A stretch of DNA of 64,000 nt from Gallionellales bacterium GWA2_54_124 (GTDB lineage Bacteria; Pseudomonadota; Gammaproteobacteria; Burkholderiales; Gallionellaceae): assembly GCA_001801025.1 (NCBI GenBank), contig MGWO01000004.1, forward strand, positions 146,127 to 210,126. The letters run 5' to 3'. Position numbers and translations under genes: made by a program. How positions within the stretch are numbered: position 1 is the first letter of the stretch; every line of letters starts with the position of its first letter. Positions 38,935 to 47,090 of this stretch are shown piece by piece. The notes under the pieces were generated by a model, which searched no databases, was not told where the DNA came from, and worked only from the letters and a program-made list of their open reading frames with translations.

Positions 38935-40914
38935 ATTAGCTTCCAGCCACGCCTGAAACATCAGCACGCACCAAAGACGGGCCATCCAGTTCCGCTTACC
39001 GCTTAAATGCTCGGCCCACATTTGTCTGATTGGAGCGGGATGAAAATAGCCTTCCCGTTGCAGACGCACCTCATCCAGCAGCTCCTCTGCCCACTCGCGC
39101 AAGGGTCCGCGCAACCAGTCATGCAACGGAACACCGAAACCCATTTTCGGGCGATCGATCAGCTCACGCGGCACATGGCGATACAGCACCTGACGCAAGG
39201 GCCATTTTGATTGCCCGTCACGCAACTTATATTCCAGCGGCAGACGCCACGCGAACTCCACGAGCCGGTGGTCCAGAAACGGCACCCGGCCTTCCAGCGA
39301 CACGCCCATCCCGGCACGATCAACTTTGGCCAGAATATCATCGGGCAAATAACTGATCGCATCGAGCAGCATCATTTGTTCGACTTCTCCCATCCCTTCC
39401 AGATCCGGGCGCCCACCCGTCAAGCGAGTTGCCGGCTCTTGCCCGCCGATGACCCAGTCAGCCGGATTTTCAAGGTGAGAGACCATCCCCAGATACAGCT
39501 GATCGACAGTGCGGCTCGCCAGCACTCGCGCCCCCTTGTGCAACTTATCCCCCAACATACTCCAGCGCGCGCCACCCGGAATCCGATGTGCCAGCTTATC
39601 CCAGGTATCAGGAGATAGCGCCGTAATCCCGCCAGCCGCCAAGACCCGCAGCGGCACCGGCACGGCTGATAACTTTTTCCACAAACGCTGAGTCAGCACA
39701 TAGCGGTTGTAACCGCAAAACAACTCGTCTCCCGCATCCCCCGACAATGACACCGTCACATGCTGTTTTGCCAGCTGACTGACCAAAAAAGTGGGAATCT
39801 GCGATGAATCGGCAAACGGCTCGCAATACAATTCGGGCAAGCGCGGAATCACATCCATCGCCTGACGGGGCGTCACGTACAGCTCTGTGTGCTCGGTTCC
39901 CAGGTGACTCGCGACCGCGCGGGCATGTTCAGCCTCGTTATAGCCCGGCTCATTAAAACCGATCGTGAATGTTTTGACCGGACGCGACGACTGCGCTTGC
40001 ATTAAGGCGACCACCGTACTTGAATCTATCCCGCCGGATAAAAACGCACCCAGCGGCACATCCGCCATCATCTGCTGGCGCACGGCGTCTTTAGCCAGCG
40101 ACTCCAATGCATCCACCGCCTCATCAGCCGTACCTGAGTAGGGCTGCGCAATACCTGCCTTCGCCACACTGACCATATCCCAATATTGACTATGGACAGG
40201 CTCAGATTCCATCAACGAGACAGACAATAAACAACCGGGTTCGAGTTTATAAATGTCTTGATAGATCGAATGCGGGGCGGGAATATAGTTGTGCCTGAGC
40301 AATAAGCACAATGCCCCCCGATCAATGTCCGCCGAAAAATCCGGATGCGCCTTGAGGGACTTCAACTCCGAGCCGAATAAAAACACCCGCTGTGCACCCT
40401 CACCCTGCCAGCCGTAGTACAACGGCTTTTCGCCCATACGATCGCGTGCAAGTGTCAGCTTATTCTCGACGCGATCCCACAGAGCGATCGCAAACATCCC
40501 GATACACTTTTTGAGTGTCGCCTCCAGTCCCCACGTCTCAATTCCAGCCAGCAAGGTTTCGGTATCCGAGTGCCCAATCCACTCCGCACCCGTCTTTGTA
40601 TTTCTTTCCTCAGCACTCAGTACTTGGTTTTTATGCTCAGCACTCGTTCTTTCCAGTTCTGTCCTGAGTTTAAGATGGTTATAAATTTCCCCGTTAAACG
40701 CTATGACATAACGTCCCTGCGCAGACAACATCGGCTGATGACCTGCCGGCGACAAATCCACGATTGCAAGTCGACGATGCCCCATATTTATTTTCTGAGC
40801 GGCATCGCTCCAATATCCTCCATCGTCAGGGCCGCGCAAATAAATCTGGTCAGCCATACTTCGCAAAACAGCATCATCAGCGTTCCCGCCTAAAAACCCG
40901 GTCAATCCACACAT
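38929..40914 (-). CDS. asnB: Asparagine synthase-like glutamine amidotransferase
   Basis: A 661-residue class II amidotransferase. After removal of Met the N-terminal Cys2 (CGLTGF) is the glutaminase nucleophile. The synthase domain has the PP-loop GAFLSGGIDSSTVVAL and SLSGDAGDELFCGYNRY. In polysaccharide loci such enzymes probably amidate a uronic acid or similar sugar, here plausibly the product of the TviB/TviC pair (inference). Residues about 90-113 (SAEHKNQVLSAEERNTK) are absent from typical relatives and are encoded by an in-frame heptad repeat. ATG 40914 is fixed by Cys2. Confidence 0.9.
   Translation of the reverse strand: MCGLTGFLGGNADDAVLRSMADQIYLRGPDDGGYWSDAAQKINMGHRRLAIVDLSPAGHQPMLSAQGRYVIAFNGEIYNHLKLRTELERTSAEHKNQVLSAEERNTKTGAEWIGHSDTETLLAGIETWGLEATLKKCIGMFAIALWDRVENKLTLARDRMGEKPLYYGWQGEGAQRVFLFGSELKSLKAHPDFSADIDRGALCLLLRHNYIPAPHSIYQDIYKLEPGCLLSVSLMESEPVHSQYWDMVSVAKAGIAQPYSGTADEAVDALESLAKDAVRQQMMADVPLGAFLSGGIDSSTVVALMQAQSSRPVKTFTIGFNEPGYNEAEHARAVASHLGTEHTELYVTPRQAMDVIPRLPELYCEPFADSSQIPTFLVSQLAKQHVTVSLSGDAGDELFCGYNRYVLTQRLWKKLSAVPVPLRVLAAGGITALSPDTWDKLAHRIPGGARWSMLGDKLHKGARVLASRTVDQLYLGMVSHLENPADWVIGGQEPATRLTGGRPDLEGMGEVEQMMLLDAISYLPDDILAKVDRAGMGVSLEGRVPFLDHRLVEFAWRLPLEYKLRDGQSKWPLRQVLYRHVPRELIDRPKMGFGVPLHDWLRGPLREWAEELLDEVRLQREGYFHPAPIRQMWAEHLSGKRNWMARLWCVLMFQAWLEANH
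40609..40646. repeat. Heptad-type short repeat inserted in frame in asnB
   Basis: The plus strand reads CTCAGCACTCAGTACTTGG, then a T-run, then CTCAGCACTCG. It lies inside the glutaminase domain coding region and keeps the frame open, encoding SAEHKNQVLSAEE on the minus strand. Confidence 0.85.
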
Positions 40915-41026
40915 CAGCAAAGCCCTTTACTCACACTAAGGATTGAATATCTCTACACCGGCAGGCTCAAAATCAGCCACATTCTTCATTCCCCTCCCCT
41001 TTTACAGAATCTTTAAGCCCTTTAGC

Positions 41027-41084
41027 TTTCCTCAGCACTTGTTTTCCCTCAGCACTATCTTTTATTCTGTACTGTCTTTTTAAC
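41027..41084. repeat. Heptad-type short repeat at the 3' end of the four-helix gene
   Basis: Degenerate units CTCAGCACTTG, CTCAGCACTATC and CTGTACTGTC alternate with T-rich spacers. The repeat supplies the last codons of the four-helix-bundle protein (VKKTVQNKR and the stop). Confidence 0.75.
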
Positions 41085-41432
41085 TGAGGCTCTGAGACCG
41101 CCAACCAACCGAGCAACCTCCTCAGCCAGCACAAATATCTCATCGAATGTAGCCCGGTCAATGTAGCCAACATCAATAGCGACATAAAGCTGACAACGTA
41201 CTTCAGCACAAGAGGCTTTCGCAACAACCAGAAATTGATGAAACTCCGCCGAACTACTGCGCTCGAACCCCTCGGCAATATTCGACATAACAGAAACAGC
41301 AGCTCGCTGAATTTGATCTTTCAAACCGTAATCTTTAGCGAAAGTACCATGGGTAGAAATACGATAAATCGATGCGGAAAGCATTCTGGCCTTTTGCCAC
41401 GCAATCAAATCCTCAAATCGCGAAACCCCCAT
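41055..41432 (-). CDS. Four helix bundle protein (S23 / 23S rRNA intervening-sequence family)
   Basis: A 125-residue all-helical protein beginning [13 protein letters not shown], with [22 protein letters not shown] in split form and [12 protein letters not shown] near the end. It matches the family first seen in 23S rRNA intervening sequences and later found beside polysaccharide genes. Function is unknown. Both flanks are heptad repeats, and its C-terminal tail is repeat-encoded, suggesting it arrived or was extended with them. Confidence 0.85.
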   Translation of the reverse strand: MGVSRFEDLIAWQKARMLSASIYRISTHGTFAKDYGLKDQIQRAAVSVMSNIAEGFERSSSAEFHQFLVVAKASCAEVRCQLYVAIDVGYIDRATFDEIFVLAEEVARLVGGLRASVKKTVQNKR

Positions 41433-41467
41433 ACACCCTCCCGGTTTACAGAATATCTACGCCCTTT

Positions 41468-41602
41468 GTTTCGCCTTTGCACTCAGCACTTGCCTTTTAC
41501 TCAGTACTCTGTACTTTGTTTTTCTCAACACTTGCCTTTGTCTCTGTACTTTGTTTTTCTCAGAACTGTTTTTACTGCCTTTGTCTCAGTACTTGTTTTT
41601 TA
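41468..41602. repeat. Heptad-type short repeat block between two genes
   Basis: About 135 bases built from ACTCAGCACTTGCC, CTCAGTACTCTGTACTTTG, CTCAACACTTGCC, CTCAGAACTG and CTCAGTACTTG with T-rich spacers in a roughly seven-base rhythm. It fills the gap between the four-helix gene and the transglutaminase-like gene and touches the stop of the latter. Confidence 0.85.
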
Positions 41603-42313
41603 TCCTTTAACAATCCAGCTAAAGAAATCCACCCAGTTAAAATCCGGAAACACGATGTACGGCGGATACAGTTGGCCTTTGCGTGAATACATCCCGCGTA
41701 TCGCCCACCAGGGGTCATTCAGATAACTTGGCATCCCATCAAACTCGGCTGTTCGTTTCCATACATCATCTGCATTCACGACCTGACCATCACGCGTCAG
41801 CGCAATCCACTCCGTATTTGAATCGACAAACATCCAGCCATGACTGGTTTTTACCTCCGTAATGGCATGTGAGGGCTGCCCGTAATGGAACAACGCATTC
41901 AAAAATCCACGATCCGTCCGATATAGCAGGTACGCGTGCCTCGCGGGCATCCCTATATACTCAAAGGCCTTATCCAGCGTCCGGCTGCGATCAAAGCACA
42001 AACCTTCCCGACGCATCATCAAATCAGATGGTTCACGAGGCTCAAAATCTGGGATACCCGCTCCAACCGGTGCTCTTTCAAACACACGATGTTGAATTGT
42101 TTTAATGGCTTGAATTTCTTCTGAAAAGTTTTTTGGATGCTGCAACCCGTCGATCTTCAAAAAATTCTTGAATACGACATTATCTGCGGCCTCAAGATTA
42201 GTCGGCACATTGGTTATAGTCGCAAAAAATGCAAAAAGGCATCCTATAACGATTATTTTGATTCCAACAATCCATGCAGATTTTTTTGCAACACGGATAA
42301 TCTTTTGTTTCAT
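41600..42313 (-). CDS. Transglutaminase-like cysteine protease-fold protein, membrane-anchored
   Basis: A 237-residue protein with one N-terminal transmembrane helix (about 12-34) and a periplasmic domain with a transglutaminase-type triad: Cys106 (GLCFDRSRTLDKA), His149 (SHAITEV) and Asp164 (MFVDSNTEW). The reaction and substrate are unknown; similar proteins occur in exopolysaccharide loci. ATG 42313 was preferred over an in-frame GTG at 42334. A degenerate copy of the 20-bp dyad lies about 80 bp upstream, so it may head the unit running to the glycosyltransferase at 37.7 kb. Confidence 0.75.
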   Translation of the reverse strand: MKQKIIRVAKKSAWIVGIKIIVIGCLFAFFATITNVPTNLEAADNVVFKNFLKIDGLQHPKNFSEEIQAIKTIQHRVFERAPVGAGIPDFEPREPSDLMMRREGLCFDRSRTLDKAFEYIGMPARHAYLLYRTDRGFLNALFHYGQPSHAITEVKTSHGWMFVDSNTEWIALTRDGQVVNADDVWKRTAEFDGMPSYLNDPWWAIRGMYSRKGQLYPPYIVFPDFNWVDFFSWIVKG

Positions 42314-42366
42314 ATGAATATATTTACCTGGCACTCATAACTAGTACACATAATATGGGGTGGTGC

Positions 42367-42413
42367 ATTAGAACAATTTAATCACACTAGATATATAGGC
42401 CTAAATGCCTATG
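42367..42413 (-). promoter_or_regulatory. Dyad operator site 2 (degenerate) with -10 box, upstream of the transglutaminase-like gene
   Basis: TATAGGCCTAAATGCCTATG (42394-42413) matches the consensus dyad except for two arm positions and part of the spacer. Exactly 21 bp downstream on the minus strand is TCTAAT (42372-42367), a 5-of-6 match to TATAAT. The constant spacing supports it despite the weaker dyad. A partial copy of the arm (TTTGGCCTAG) lies about ten bases further upstream. Confidence 0.5.
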
Positions 42414-42443
42414 CATTTTGGCCTAGTTTCTCGGTGAGAATAT

Positions 42444-42593
42444 TTATTTCTGAAATATTTTTTTATCATATACAGCCCTTATCGTAGCCGCCATCACCGG
42501 CAGCGCCACTTGTAATGAATATTTTTGCTCGACGATACGTCGTCCACATTCACCCATGCGGACTCTCAGCGTGTTATCACGCAAAATGGGGGA
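42444..42593 (-). pseudogene. 3' remnant of a glycosyltransferase gene
   Basis: The frame encodes LRVRMGECGRRIVEQKYSLQ followed by VALPVMAATIRAVYDK and a stop. This aligns closely with the C-terminus of the intact glycosyltransferase ending at 43908 (LRKRMGEEGRKIVEENYSLQ). Nothing resembling the rest of a transferase precedes it; upstream the frame runs into unrelated sequence and then heptad repeats. It is therefore a truncated relic of a second, related glycosyltransferase. Confidence 0.8.
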
Positions 42594-42661
42594 TGTCCTG
42601 AATTTTGTGCAAGCCAAATTATCAAATAAACAGACTTGGATGGCGGATCGGTTCAACCCAC

Positions 42662-42780
42662 TTGCACTTGCCTTTGCTTTTGTCTCAGCACTCAGTACTC
42701 AGTTTTTCACTCAGCACTTGCCTTTGTAATTTCTCGGCACTCAGAACTTTTTTGACTCAGCACTAAGCACTTGTTTTTTA
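42662..42780. repeat. Heptad-type short repeat block at the 3' end of the EpsG-like gene
   Basis: About 119 bases of CTCAGCACTCAGTACTCAG, CACTCAGCACTTGCC, CTCGGCACTCAGAAC and CTCAGCACTAAGCACTTG with T-rich spacers. It lies between the glycosyltransferase relic and the EpsG-like gene and overlaps the stop of the latter. Confidence 0.85.
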
Positions 42781-43848
42781 CTGAAACAGCCAAACAAATG
42801 GATAAAACTGATAAGGCAACCAAGCAAAAGCAGTTTTCGCAAAGAACAACCAAACGAATAATACGGCTGCACTATAGGCGACCACAGCGTACACCCACTC
42901 TTTATTTTCTCCCTTAGGCTTACCGATTGCATTTGGCAGGCGTGACAAAACAAATAATTGCAGAGGAATCCAGTACAACGCAACCCGATCAACTGCTGTG
43001 GAGGACGGTGATACTAGCAGCAGAATAACAAATCCCAGCGCAGCAAATGACATCCATGTCCAGAACGCGCGATCTACCTGCGGCATTTCAAATCGTTGTT
43101 TGAACCATAAAAATAAAACTGCTGGCACCGCATTCATTGCAATACGTATGGCTGCACCTTGCGACTGATATTGCGCTTCTAGATAGCCAGATTTCAATCC
43201 TTCAACGGAGCTATCCAACATTAACAAGTAAAAAATTACACTTGCCACACACACCCAAGCCAGCGTCCAAATTCTGCGTTTCGTCCCGGCCAAAATAGCC
43301 AACGGCATCAAAATAACAGCTGATTTATGAAATGTCGCGGCTAACACCACGAAGATCACGAATCTTAATGTGTTGCGGTTAGACAACGCCACTAAGCCCA
43401 ACATCGCCAAACCGATAGCAGTGCCTTGACGCGTGTAGCCCATCGCCACGACAGTCACTAAATAAGGAATAGCCACCACCAGCGCCAACCAAGGACGAGG
43501 TTGCGCACGGCAAAACACCAGTAATCCCCAAGTGAATAAGGCCGCACACACGGTGTTGGTAAAGTAAATCCATAACCCAGTTTCTGCCGCCAACCAATTC
43601 AGCAAACAATAAGCGGGATCTCCTAGAGCAAGCGCTTCTTGCAATGGAATATTTGTAACAGAATCGATGTGCTTTAAATAAGTCTCCCAGTCCCCTCCTA
43701 CTTCAAAGCGAAAACCAACCATAAACGTCAATAAGAAAAATATCACGAACCATCCACCTGTCCATTGCGCAGAACGCTTTATCTCAGGTCGGAGATGCGT
43801 AACAGTCAGCCACGCAGGCAGCAAAAACAAAAACAAATAAGGAATCAA
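42778..43848 (-). CDS. EpsG-like polysaccharide polymerase (Wzy-type membrane protein)
   Basis: A 356-residue polytopic membrane protein of the EpsG family with about ten helices and the family pattern VGFRFEVGGDWETYL near the N-terminus. It probably polymerises repeat units at the periplasmic face. The start is TTG at 43848, supported by GGAGG eight bases upstream and by the lack of a nearby ATG. Its stop codon lies in a heptad repeat block. Confidence 0.82.
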   Translation of the reverse strand: MIPYLFLFLLPAWLTVTHLRPEIKRSAQWTGGWFVIFFLLTFMVGFRFEVGGDWETYLKHIDSVTNIPLQEALALGDPAYCLLNWLAAETGLWIYFTNTVCAALFTWGLLVFCRAQPRPWLALVVAIPYLVTVVAMGYTRQGTAIGLAMLGLVALSNRNTLRFVIFVVLAATFHKSAVILMPLAILAGTKRRIWTLAWVCVASVIFYLLMLDSSVEGLKSGYLEAQYQSQGAAIRIAMNAVPAVLFLWFKQRFEMPQVDRAFWTWMSFAALGFVILLLVSPSSTAVDRVALYWIPLQLFVLSRLPNAIGKPKGENKEWVYAVVAYSAAVLFVWLFFAKTAFAWLPYQFYPFVWLFQ

Positions 43849-43907
43849 AACTTAGCCTCCAGCAGCACATTAAACTCATAAAAATCTGAGGGAATTCGAA
43901 AAAACAG

Positions 43908-44975
43908 TCATTCCACGGGTATCGTTACTGACCGAAAAATTTCTGCCAACCGAGGTGCAGCAACTTGCAATGAATAATTTTCTTCCACTATTTTTCTACC
44001 TTCCTCACCCATGCGCTTGCGCAGCACGGCATCTCCGCAAAGCTTATCAAGCGCTTCGCACCATTCGGCAACAGCATTTGCTAAAAAACCATTTTCACCG
44101 TGCCGAACAATAATATTATTGACGCCAATTGGCGTAGCCACAACGGGCTTACCACACGCCATATATTGAATAAGTTTATAACCGCACTTACCTCTTTCCC
44201 AAAGACTTTCCGATAAGGGCATGATACCTATATCAAATTTCTGAATATCGGCAACCTCGGTGTCTTCAGCCCAAGGCTTAACGACAACAGGCAGAAACTG
44301 AAATTGCTCGGTTTTAGGTCCGATTGCGACAATACGCGCCCCATGTTTGGCTAGGATTCCATTAAGTTCAGGCACAAGTTGACTTAAGTACTTAGCCGTT
44401 GATGGCTGACCTATCCAACCGATGGTCACAGCTTGCGCATTGACTTTCTCAACCACGGCATAGCGAGTAGCATCCACCACGGTGGGCAACACTACCACGC
44501 GTTTTGCACCTGCCTGCCTAGCTCTATCACCCAGATATTCATTACCGACCACCACCACAGCAGCGCGCCGCATCACCGCATCAATTTTATGACCAAGTAA
44601 CTTTCTAACCAAACGGAAACGATGTTGATCGTAACGATGAAAAATTGCATCATCGTAATCCACCACTAGCGGTACATTTCTAGGGAATAAAGTCAATTCA
44701 AGCCAAGCGGGCAACCAAGGCAATAACTCGTATTCCAGCCAAACCAAATCAAACTGTTTTGCTTTAAGAATAAATCGCAAACGTAACCAATAAGCTTTCA
44801 ATATCGAAAACTTGGAAATAGTCCCGCTCGATAAACCGCGCACATAGTCATCATCAAACAAAGGAGCGACGGTTACCGCAAAACCGGCTTGCTCTAAATA
44901 AGGAAGATACTGAAATGAGCGCAAACGACTACTGGCACCCAATCTGGCGTAACGGCTAAGAAGAAGAATATGCAT
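43908..44975 (-). CDS. Glycosyltransferase family 4-type
   Basis: A 355-residue GT-B transferase beginning HILLLSRYARLGASSRLRSF. The donor half has TIGWIGQPSTAKYL, GIMPLSESLWERGKCGYKLI and YMACGKPVVATPIG. The C-terminus (RKIVEENYSLQVAAPRLAEI) is closely related to the truncated relic at 42.5 kb. It is 59 bp from the EpsG-like gene. The ATG at 44975 was used, not the TTG just before it. Sugar specificity is unknown. Confidence 0.88.
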   Translation of the reverse strand: MHILLLSRYARLGASSRLRSFQYLPYLEQAGFAVTVAPLFDDDYVRGLSSGTISKFSILKAYWLRLRFILKAKQFDLVWLEYELLPWLPAWLELTLFPRNVPLVVDYDDAIFHRYDQHRFRLVRKLLGHKIDAVMRRAAVVVVGNEYLGDRARQAGAKRVVVLPTVVDATRYAVVEKVNAQAVTIGWIGQPSTAKYLSQLVPELNGILAKHGARIVAIGPKTEQFQFLPVVVKPWAEDTEVADIQKFDIGIMPLSESLWERGKCGYKLIQYMACGKPVVATPIGVNNIIVRHGENGFLANAVAEWCEALDKLCGDAVLRKRMGEEGRKIVEENYSLQVAAPRLAEIFRSVTIPVE

Positions 44976-45105
44976 CAAATCCCATTCGAGAGATATTTTT
45001 GGCTATGCCAACACAAAAACGAATCATCATTCACGTTCTCTAGAACTCTTAACAGTACGTACAGTGTCAAACACAAGGACATAAACCATACAGGAGTAAT
45101 CAGCA

Positions 45106-47007
45106 TTAATAGCCGGCATCCGGTTGACTCATAAAAACTGGTAAAAACTGCCCCTGCGCTGCTGCGGCTCCCGCATCGGAGAGATGCCCTGCATCTCTAT
45201 ACCATGATTTATCATCCTTTCCACCGGGACAGTTCACCTTACTGCACAGATCGACAGATGGGTCAACGATACGAATATTACTAAATTTGTGAGCAACTGA
45301 ATCAAAAAATGACTTTTCCCGTTGTTGCAAAGGCATATATTCACTGAAAGGTATATTTCCAAACTGTGGGTTTACCGGGTTTTTTTCGTAGGCGTCAATG
45401 GGATCTAGTAAGTTACTATTAGGCACGTCAATAACAATCCATGTTCGCACCCCTCGCTTCGCCAGCTTAAAAGCGACATCGTTTATCTGTTTTATGAATA
45501 CATCATCGGGAATGTTATATCCACCAAACCAGGTCGATGCGAGGACAACATCAGTAACTTCGTGTGAATCGATAAAGTTGAAAATATTTTGCTGAACCTG
45601 TACACCACAAAATTCGTGATCTGTGGTCGCCCTGCAGTTCCGAGCGTTGAGATAAAACGCGGCATCGTGTTTTTTCGCAAGATCATAGAAAAGTCCTGAC
45701 CACATATCCGCGTGGCTATTACCCCACAGCAGGACGCGCCGTTTTACACCAGTCGCTTCACGTAACGCACAAACCTGATCTCGAGGGTGAAGCGCTTTAA
45801 ATACAAAACCACAACGATCACTACGCGCAAACATAGGGGCGGTGAGAAGAGAGCGTGCAACCGGAGCATAACGATACGCGGCTCCATCCGTAGCCCAGAC
45901 ATGCACACCAAAAGCAGCCAGAACCACAAATCCAAAGCCTGTAGATATTAGCAAAGGCTTCGTAGTCGCAAACCACCTACGCTGGCGAATCGGTAGCTCA
46001 ACAAATCGATAGGTTATCTCAGCCAGAGCAATGGTCATTAGAACAATAGCAACTGCATAGATGGGTTGTGCCGGATCAAGCTTGAATTGACGCAGCAATG
46101 AGGTAAGCGGCCAATGCCACAGATACATGGGATAAGAAATAATCCCCATTCTCACAATTAACGGGAGAGTAAGAAATCGTCCAATAACAGTCGTTGATCC
46201 TATCCCTGAGACAATTAGAAAAACCGCACCCAACACAGGTAACAGTGCAGATGTACCGGGAAAAGGTGTTTCTGAAGTAAACATGAATACAGAAAAAAGT
46301 ACAGCGAAGAGTCCCGAAAATGCCAGAATTGCTCTAACTTTGCTTGTTAAACAGCTACGAAACAAGACCTTTGTTTCAAGCAAAGCGGCCAATCCGCCGG
46401 CACCTAATTCCCAAGCGCGCGATGGCAAAAGTAAAAAAGACGCCTTTGGGGAGATACTCATCAACGCGAGGTTAAGTGCAAACGAGCCAAACATGATTGC
46501 ACCGATCAACATCATCTTTACTTTAAAGGTGACTTTACGTGTAAAAAGTATTAGCAATGGCCAGAGCAGGTAAAACTGCTCTTCCACAGCCAGCGTCCAC
46601 GTATGCAATAGAGGCTTCATATCAGCCCCCCTAAAGTACTCACCTTCTGAAAGAAAAAGCACATTCTGTAACGATACAAACTGAAGCGCGAGCGACAGTC
46701 CGAACGAGCGCAAGTCCTCCGGCTTGAGAAGAATATAAGCCGCAATTGAAACTGGCACAGACATTACCAGCAAAGCGGGTGCGAGTCTTCTAACTCTGCG
46801 CAGGTAGAAAGCCTTTAAGGAGAAAGTGCCGCGCTGCATTTCTGCATTAATAAGGCCCGTGATGAGATAACCACTGATAACGAAAAACACATCAACACCG
46901 ACGTATCCCCCTGAAAAACCGGTCACATGAAGATGGAAGAAGAGTACCGAAAATACGGCAACTGCGCGTAGCCCATCAATATCGGCACGATATAAAGTTT
47001 TATTCAT
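45106..47007 (-). CDS. OafA-type acyltransferase with SGNH domain
   Basis: A 633-residue membrane acetyltransferase. The acyltransferase-3 domain (about 1-340) begins YRADIDGLRAVAVFSVLFFH with GGYVGVDVFFVISGYLIT and about ten helices. The C-terminal periplasmic SGNH domain has LLWGNSHADMW and the DAGHLSDAG catalytic segment. Such fusions O-acetylate polysaccharides. ATG 47007 was preferred over TTG 47016. Confidence 0.93.
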   Translation of the reverse strand: MNKTLYRADIDGLRAVAVFSVLFFHLHVTGFSGGYVGVDVFFVISGYLITGLINAEMQRGTFSLKAFYLRRVRRLAPALLVMSVPVSIAAYILLKPEDLRSFGLSLALQFVSLQNVLFLSEGEYFRGADMKPLLHTWTLAVEEQFYLLWPLLILFTRKVTFKVKMMLIGAIMFGSFALNLALMSISPKASFLLLPSRAWELGAGGLAALLETKVLFRSCLTSKVRAILAFSGLFAVLFSVFMFTSETPFPGTSALLPVLGAVFLIVSGIGSTTVIGRFLTLPLIVRMGIISYPMYLWHWPLTSLLRQFKLDPAQPIYAVAIVLMTIALAEITYRFVELPIRQRRWFATTKPLLISTGFGFVVLAAFGVHVWATDGAAYRYAPVARSLLTAPMFARSDRCGFVFKALHPRDQVCALREATGVKRRVLLWGNSHADMWSGLFYDLAKKHDAAFYLNARNCRATTDHEFCGVQVQQNIFNFIDSHEVTDVVLASTWFGGYNIPDDVFIKQINDVAFKLAKRGVRTWIVIDVPNSNLLDPIDAYEKNPVNPQFGNIPFSEYMPLQQREKSFFDSVAHKFSNIRIVDPSVDLCSKVNCPGGKDDKSWYRDAGHLSDAGAAAAQGQFLPVFMSQPDAGY

Positions 47008-47090
47008 ACTGTGCAACCAACATGATTAGGTGCCAAAAACTCGGAAAATATATCAAGCAGTTCAAATTTAATAAATAACGAAATCAACAT

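Noticed and set aside
40973..41278. Minus-strand open frame of 101 codons overlapping the four-helix gene
   Set aside because: Out of frame with the recognisable four-helix bundle protein and partly made of heptad repeat.
41468..42780. Heptad repeat blocks as a CRISPR array
   Set aside because: Units are 7-20 bases, degenerate and without constant-length unique spacers; no cas genes are nearby.
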